Source: JBKJTP01 sp046590195
GTDB taxonomy: Bacteria > Bacteroidota > Ignavibacteria > Palsa-1295
Direction: 5' to 3'
DNA: 17,790 nucleotides
Assembly: GCA_046590195.1 (NCBI GenBank)
Contig: JBKJTP010000077.1
Location: 1-17,790 of the forward strand
The notes under the pieces were generated by a model, which ran no database searches, was not told the DNA's origin, and saw only the letters and a program-made list of their open reading frames with translations. The translations under genes were made by a program, and so were the position numbers. Numbering within the stretch: the stretch's first letter is position 1; each line of letters begins with the position of its first letter. Below, piece by piece: positions 14,396-17,790 of this stretch.

Positions 14396-15394
14396 TTACT
14401 GTAAACCCGCAGCTACAACAGGCTTCACATTCTGTGCAGCGAGCCACGACTTCTTATCTCGATGCGGATAGATGTTGCGCTCGGCGGTCATACAGTCTTC
14501 AGAACAGGCGCCCCTAAACTTCGGCTCGCAATCGCGGCAGATCACGATCTGAGAGCGGCATGAGAGATTTGCACAGTTCTGAATAAGATCGCGGACCGTA
14601 CCGCAATACTTGCACTGCCCTGCAACATCATTTGCTTCGCCGATCGGCACTGCGATGCGCTCATCGAAGACGTAACACTTGCCATCCCATAGCTCGCCTT
14701 TCGCTTCAGGGTCCTTGCCATAAGAGACGATCCCGCCTTTAAGATGATAGACATCCTTAAAGCCTTCCTTCAGCAAAAAGCCGGTGAACTTCTCGCAACG
14801 GATGCCGCCTGTGCAATACGCTAGCACAGGCTTATCCTTATGCTGCGCCAGGTTCTCGCGAACCCACTCGGGGAATTCGCGGAACGAGGTAACGCCATCA
14901 GGCCTGATCGCGCCTTTAAAGTGGCCGATGTCATACTCGTAATCTGTTCTCGCGTCGACGATGATGACATCATCGCGCTGCATCATCTCTTTCCACTCGG
15001 TCGGCTTCAGATACTTACCGGTGATCTCATTCGGATCGAGTTCATACGGCAGACGAAACGTCACTAATTCCTGCCGTGCGCGGACGAAGAGTTTGGCGAA
15101 GACGTGGCTATCTTCTTCGTCGATCTTGTACTGCATATCGACGAAGAGCGGATCTTGCCGCATGTGCGCCATGTAGGCATCGCATTGCTCGATAGTACCG
15201 GAGCAGGTTCCGTTGATACCTTCCGGTGCGATGAGGATACGGCCTCTGATCCCAAGCTCCTTGCAGAACTTGAGGTGACGGGCAGTGTACTCCTCGTGAG
15301 CGGGTACACGGACGTACTTATAAAAAAGCAGCACCCGGTACGGCTTGTCGGGCTGGTCTGTGTCCTGGGGCGAATGTGAAAGCTCTTCAGTCAT
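14396..15394 (-). CDS. trhO: tRNA uridine(34) hydroxylase TrhO (YceA), rhodanese family
   Basis: Oxygen-dependent enzyme that installs 5-hydroxyuridine at position 34 of certain tRNAs. The N-terminal acylphosphatase-like domain (YRVLLFYKYVRVPAHEEYTARHLKFCKELGIRGRILIAPEGINGTCSG) precedes a rhodanese domain with VIIVDARTDYEYDIGHFKGAIRP. The catalytic loop is AYCTGGIRCEK; counted from the ATG at 15394 the active-site Cys is C194, with C200 next. A C-terminal zinc-binding type region has eight Cys (CKYCG, C274, C279, CRDC, C297, C301). About 332 aa, normal for the family. An in-frame GTG at 15403 would add three residues; ATG is preferred since neither has a Shine-Dalgarno sequence. It heads the trhO-hpt-lpxH-PBP1A operon. 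Confidence 0.95.
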   Translation of the reverse strand: MTEELSHSPQDTDQPDKPYRVLLFYKYVRVPAHEEYTARHLKFCKELGIRGRILIAPEGINGTCSGTIEQCDAYMAHMRQDPLFVDMQYKIDEEDSHVFAKLFVRARQELVTFRLPYELDPNEITGKYLKPTEWKEMMQRDDVIIVDARTDYEYDIGHFKGAIRPDGVTSFREFPEWVRENLAQHKDKPVLAYCTGGIRCEKFTGFLLKEGFKDVYHLKGGIVSYGKDPEAKGELWDGKCYVFDERIAVPIGEANDVAGQCKYCGTVRDLIQNCANLSCRSQIVICRDCEPKFRGACSEDCMTAERNIYPHRDKKSWLAAQNVKPVVAAGLQ

Positions 15395-15471
15395 TGTATT
15401 CACAAACGGCCATTGCCCTGCTTAGGGTTCGTGAGAGCATTTACATAAAACCAGCGCCGATTTCGGACTTT

Positions 15472-15528
15472 GCTTCCGAAAGGAAAAGCCGCACGAAAAC
15501 GGAAAAGCCGCCGGAAAACGCAAAAGCC
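15472..15528. repeat. Three tandem degenerate 19-bp repeats in the trhO leader
   Basis: GCTTCCGAAAGGAAAAGCC, GCACGAAAACGGAAAAGCC and GCCGGAAAACGCAAAAGCC are contiguous and share the pattern GC-x-GAAAAC-GxAAAAGCC. They lie between the terminator of the 15623 gene and the trhO start. The first unit also closes a small inverted repeat, TTTCGGA (15461-15467) with TCCGAAA (15475-15481). No function is evident. Confidence 0.65.
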
Positions 15529-15543
15529 TCTCGAAAGAGGCTT
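15524..15543 (-). terminator. Rho-independent terminator of the Ser/Arg-rich membrane protein gene
   Basis: An 8-bp perfect stem AAGCCTCT / AGAGGCTT. In minus-strand RNA the loop is UUCG, a stable tetraloop, and the stem runs into TTTTGCGTTTT. It lies about 80 nt past the stop at 15623. The plus-strand side has no U-tract. Confidence 0.8.
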
Positions 15544-15622
15544 CTGCACATGTGGCTGCAGGGTGGGCCGTGTGGCCATATCCCGCCGCCTCAAGAAGAT
15601 CTGTCGAACCGCGTCTCTCGAA

Positions 15623-16045
15623 TTAGAGCGCGCGATTCAGTTCGTTGAGGTCATTCTTGAGAACGCGAACGTCCTCGTCAAATCCGAATGAATCCTCGAG
15701 ATCGCTGGCCATGTCATTGCCGCCAAACATATCGCTTACGCCATCATAGCCAGAGCTGACGACATCGCGGACGACGCTGATGCGGCTAAGGCCATAAACG
15801 ATAGCGCCGATACCAATCGCGCCGAGTGCGTATGGCAGCCAGCTTGAGCCAGTTACCGTGCGCGTGACAGGTAGAATGACCGAACGGTTGATCGAGCCGG
15901 GAATGCTGCTCAATCCTGAGTTTGAGCTGCGTGAACGGCTTGATGAACCACGGCCCGAAGAGCTACCAGAAGAACGACCACGTCCGCTTGTCGATGTTGA
16001 GCGGCGCTTGGTGCTTGAAGACCCGTTTGATGATGAGTTTGCCAT
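15623..16045 (-). CDS. Hypothetical Ser/Arg/Gly-rich one-pass membrane protein
   Basis: A 140-residue protein I do not recognise. Residues 1-48 are extremely Ser-rich with Arg and Gly (SGRGRSSGSSSGRGSSSRSRSS), basic and surely disordered. One hydrophobic helix lies at about 67-89 (SSWLPYALGAIGIGAIVYGLS). The C-terminal 50 residues (RISVVRDVVSSGYDGVSDMFGG...) end in a predicted amphipathic helix, DEDVRVLKNDLNELNRAL. By the positive-inside rule the RS/RG segment would be cytoplasmic, where it could bind nucleic acid or another polyanion; this is speculation. It has its own terminator downstream and a 195-nt upstream gap, so it is probably monocistronic. Confidence 0.7.
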   Translation of the reverse strand: MANSSSNGSSSTKRRSTSTSGRGRSSGSSSGRGSSSRSRSSNSGLSSIPGSINRSVILPVTRTVTGSSWLPYALGAIGIGAIVYGLSRISVVRDVVSSGYDGVSDMFGGNDMASDLEDSFGFDEDVRVLKNDLNELNRAL

Positions 16046-16159
16046 AGTGCTTATACCCGAGTAATAGTAGTGTAGATATCGTCATCTGGATACTGCGCAC
16101 GTAATCGTTGGCGCAAAAGCAGATGAGCTAATTCAAAGTAGTCTACACTAGGGCAAGCG

Positions 16160-16176
16160 TTGTGCCAAAGGCACAA
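16160..16176 (-). terminator. Small hairpin after the dxs operon, possible weak terminator
   Basis: TTGTGCC-AAA-GGCACAA forms a perfect 7-bp stem with a 3-nt loop about 65 nt downstream of the DUF2059-like stop (minus direction). There is no T-tract on the minus strand, so intrinsic termination is doubtful; it may be an operator-like palindrome instead. A separate 9-bp inverted repeat, TAGTGTAGA (16068-16076) with TCTACACTA (16142-16150), lies in the same gap. Confidence 0.35.
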
Positions 16177-16240
16177 TTACATTTTCAGGGAGACGCAGGT
16201 AACAGACGATCGTGCTTATCTTGAGTGAATCTGAGGATCA

Positions 16241-16774
16241 CTACTTCACGGCCCCTCGCTCAAGTGCTTTGATCTCGGAGGGTTCTAACCGCAGAAGTGC
16301 ATTCGCCCAGATCTCCTGGCCGACCTTTGAGCCTGCCTCAACAAACGCCGCTCTCAATGCTCCCGAATTCGCGTCGAACTTCTCTCTTAGTGGCGCCGGA
16401 AGCGCCCGAGGATCATCGGAGTTTGCGCATTGCTGCAACTCGTCAGCCGTAAAGGGTTGCGCTACAATTGCGGCAAGGGTCTCCGCAACGATGGGATGAT
16501 ACCGATCAGCTTCTTCGCGAAGCAATGGTTCGATCTTCTGTTTTGCATGTTCGGCCTCCTCGGTGATCACATGGACAGCAGCCAATTCTGCTTCTATCCC
16601 CTGAGCGAATAACAGTTTGAGTTGATCGTCAAGACCCATCTTTGTGAGCCATTGCTTCGCAAGCGATGTACGATGCGCCAGGCTTGTGTCCTGTGCTATT
16701 ACCGACTCTGTCTGCGCGTGGGCTCGTGAGCCAACGACAAGAACGAGCAGCAAGAGCAGCCGCATCACTCTCAT
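16241..16774 (-). CDS. Secreted DUF2059-like protein of unknown function
   Basis: A 177-residue protein with a clear Sec signal peptide: MRVMRLLLLLVLVVGSRAHA with likely cleavage after A20 (AHA-Q). The mature part is helical. A segment with QPFTADELQQCANSDDPRALPAPLREKF (106-133) resembles the FTxxELxxlxxFYxSpxGqK region of DUF2059 proteins, but the match is by eye and imperfect. One Cys (C116). It overlaps the dxs stop by 4 nt (ATGA), so translation is probably coupled to dxs. The function is unknown and location next to dxs does not define it. Confidence 0.75.
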   Translation of the reverse strand: MRVMRLLLLLVLVVGSRAHAQTESVIAQDTSLAHRTSLAKQWLTKMGLDDQLKLLFAQGIEAELAAVHVITEEAEHAKQKIEPLLREEADRYHPIVAETLAAIVAQPFTADELQQCANSDDPRALPAPLREKFDANSGALRAAFVEAGSKVGQEIWANALLRLEPSEIKALERGAVK

Positions 16775-17790
16775 GAAACCTTCACCTCTGACTTTGCCGA
16801 TCGGGTGACCAACTCCCTCGCTACCTTGGCTATGCCGGCGCGATCGAGGTTGATGTCTTTTAGGAGTTCGGCAGGTGCGCCGTGCTCGATGAATTCGTCC
16901 GGGATGCCGTGAATACGGATGTTCGGCTTGAAGCCCTTCTGCGCGAAGAACTCTGCGACCGCGCTGCCGAATCCTCCTTTGACAGAATTCTCTTCGAGCG
17001 TCAGGACATGCTTGAAGCGCAAGCCGATACCTTCGAGCAGCGCCTCGTCAAGCGGCTTGACGAAACGTGCGTTGAATACAGCGGTCGAAATGCCTTCGCG
17101 GTCGAGATCCTTCGCAACCTCCATCGCCTGATAGAGTAGCGGACCGACGCCGATGATCGCGAGATCGTCGCCATCCTTCATCATCTCACCCTGGCCGATC
17201 GGCAACTTCTTAAATCCTGATGCCGCGAGCGCAACACCAACGCCTGCGCCGCGTGGATAGCGGATCGCGGTTGGGCCGTCTTTGTACTCGGTCGAAGTGT
17301 AGAGCATGTCGCGCAACTCTTGCTCGTCCTTCGGGACCATGATGGTCATGTTCGGGATGAAGCGGAGATAGCTAAGATCGAATGCGCCATGATGCGTTGG
17401 GCCGTCGGCGCCGACGAGTCCGCCACGATCCATTGCGAAGACGACAGGTAATTTCTGTATCGCGCAATCGTGTACGATCTGATCGAATGCACGCTGCAGG
17501 AAAGTTGAATAGATAGCACATACCGGCGTGAAGCCTTCTGTCGCCATGCCTGCCGCGAAGGTCACTGCATGTTGCTCTGCGATACCGACATCGAAGAAGC
17601 GCTCTGGCATCTCCTTCTGCAGGATGTTCAGACCAGTGCCATCAGGCATAGCTGCGGTGATGCCGACAACTTTATCATTCGCCTTTGCAAGTTCGACGAG
17701 TGCAGTACCAAATACCTTTGTATAATCTGGGGGCAGCGGAGGAGTGACTGCTTTCGCGAGCGAATTGCCTTTGATAAGATCACTGGCAAT
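16771..17790 (-). CDS. dxs: 1-deoxy-D-xylulose-5-phosphate synthase, C-terminal part, N-terminus beyond window
   Basis: First enzyme of the MEP isoprenoid pathway: condenses pyruvate and glyceraldehyde 3-phosphate using thiamine diphosphate. The open frame continues to the window edge (339 residues here of a usual ~620-640). YTKVFGTALVELAKANDKVVGITAAMPDGTGL, ERFFDVGIAEQHAVTFAAGMA (the Glu contacting ThDP), MDRGGLVGADGPTHHGAFDLSYLR and the transketolase C-domain VFNARFVKPLDE...LTLEENSVKGGFGSAV are all DXS-specific. The pyrimidine-binding and C-terminal domains are intact; the pyrophosphate-binding domain is off the window. The stop overlaps the start of the next gene. Methionine at 17649 is internal, not the start. 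Confidence 0.96.
   Translation of the reverse strand: MASDLIKGNSLAKAVTPPLPPDYTKVFGTALVELAKANDKVVGITAAMPDGTGLNILQKEMPERFFDVGIAEQHAVTFAAGMATEGFTPVCAIYSTFLQRAFDQIVHDCAIQKLPVVFAMDRGGLVGADGPTHHGAFDLSYLRFIPNMTIMVPKDEQELRDMLYTSTEYKDGPTAIRYPRGAGVGVALAASGFKKLPIGQGEMMKDGDDLAIIGVGPLLYQAMEVAKDLDREGISTAVFNARFVKPLDEALLEGIGLRFKHVLTLEENSVKGGFGSAVAEFFAQKGFKPNIRIHGIPDEFIEHGAPAELLKDINLDRAGIAKVARELVTRSAKSEVKVS

Noticed and set aside
15400..15594. 64-codon minus-strand frame before trhO
   Set aside because: It reads through the UUCG terminator and the 19-bp tandem repeats, giving a repetitive Arg/Phe peptide; not a credible protein.
16771..17649. Methionine at 17649 as the dxs start
   Set aside because: The frame stays open to the window edge and the upstream residues (YTKVFGTALVELAKANDKVVGITAA) are conserved DXS sequence.
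1..17790. CRISPR arrays, tRNA or rRNA genes, insertion sequences and prophage genes
   Set aside because: No regularly spaced repeats, no cloverleaf with a T-loop in any intergenic gap, and no transposase or phage protein in any credible reading frame.

Overview
The window looks like chromosomal DNA of a Gram-negative bacterium. A lipid A biosynthesis hydrolase (LpxH type), a class A penicillin-binding protein, HslUV, TldD/TldE and the MEP-pathway enzyme DXS are all housekeeping or envelope functions, and there are no phage, plasmid or IS genes. GC content is a little above 50 percent by eye. Most starts lack a clear Shine-Dalgarno sequence. The HslV and LpxH sequence types fit the FCB (Bacteroidota/Chlorobiota/Kapabacteria-like) group best, but this placement is an inference from family resemblance. 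Every gene except one (9663-10556) lies on the minus strand, so transcription runs from high to low coordinates.

Layout in transcription order (right to left). 17790-16771 is the C-terminal part of dxs; its stop overlaps the start of a small secreted DUF2059-like protein (16774-16241). Then comes a Ser/Arg/Gly-rich one-pass membrane protein (16045-15623) with its own terminator. Next is a tight four-gene operon, trhO - hpt - lpxH - PBP1A (15394-10614), with gaps of 4-16 nt. It ends tail to tail with a plus-strand polytopic membrane protein (9663-10556), and a strong hairpin lies between them. Divergent from that gene is an ECF sigma factor (9425-8721), followed by a one-pass membrane protein with an RskA-like C-terminal region, the probable anti-sigma factor (8619-7531). 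A 424-nt intergenic region follows, with two minus-strand terminators and a possible small RNA. The rest is a protein-turnover block: Tat-signal-bearing TldD (7106-5475), TldE (5456-4101), a VOC/glyoxalase-fold protein (4097-3699), a C39-like cysteine peptidase (3567-2701), hslV and hslU (2675-584). After the hslU terminator, a partial GT-C/AftB-like integral membrane glycosyltransferase runs off the left edge.

Two themes stand out. One is envelope maintenance: PBP1A, LpxH, the GT-C protein and the ECF/anti-sigma pair. The other is proteolysis: HslUV, TldDE and the C39-like peptidase. The most unusual points are (i) a Tat-exported TldD beside a signal-less TldE, which suggests export as a folded heterodimer; (ii) an anti-sigma-like protein with no visible zinc-finger domain; (iii) a terminator-bracketed stretch at 7227-7457 with exposed C-rich motifs that could be an anti-Shine-Dalgarno small RNA, and a perfect DnaA box inside it; and (iv) strong enrichment of the octamer GCGATCGC (eight copies counted by eye). 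None of these is proven by sequence alone.
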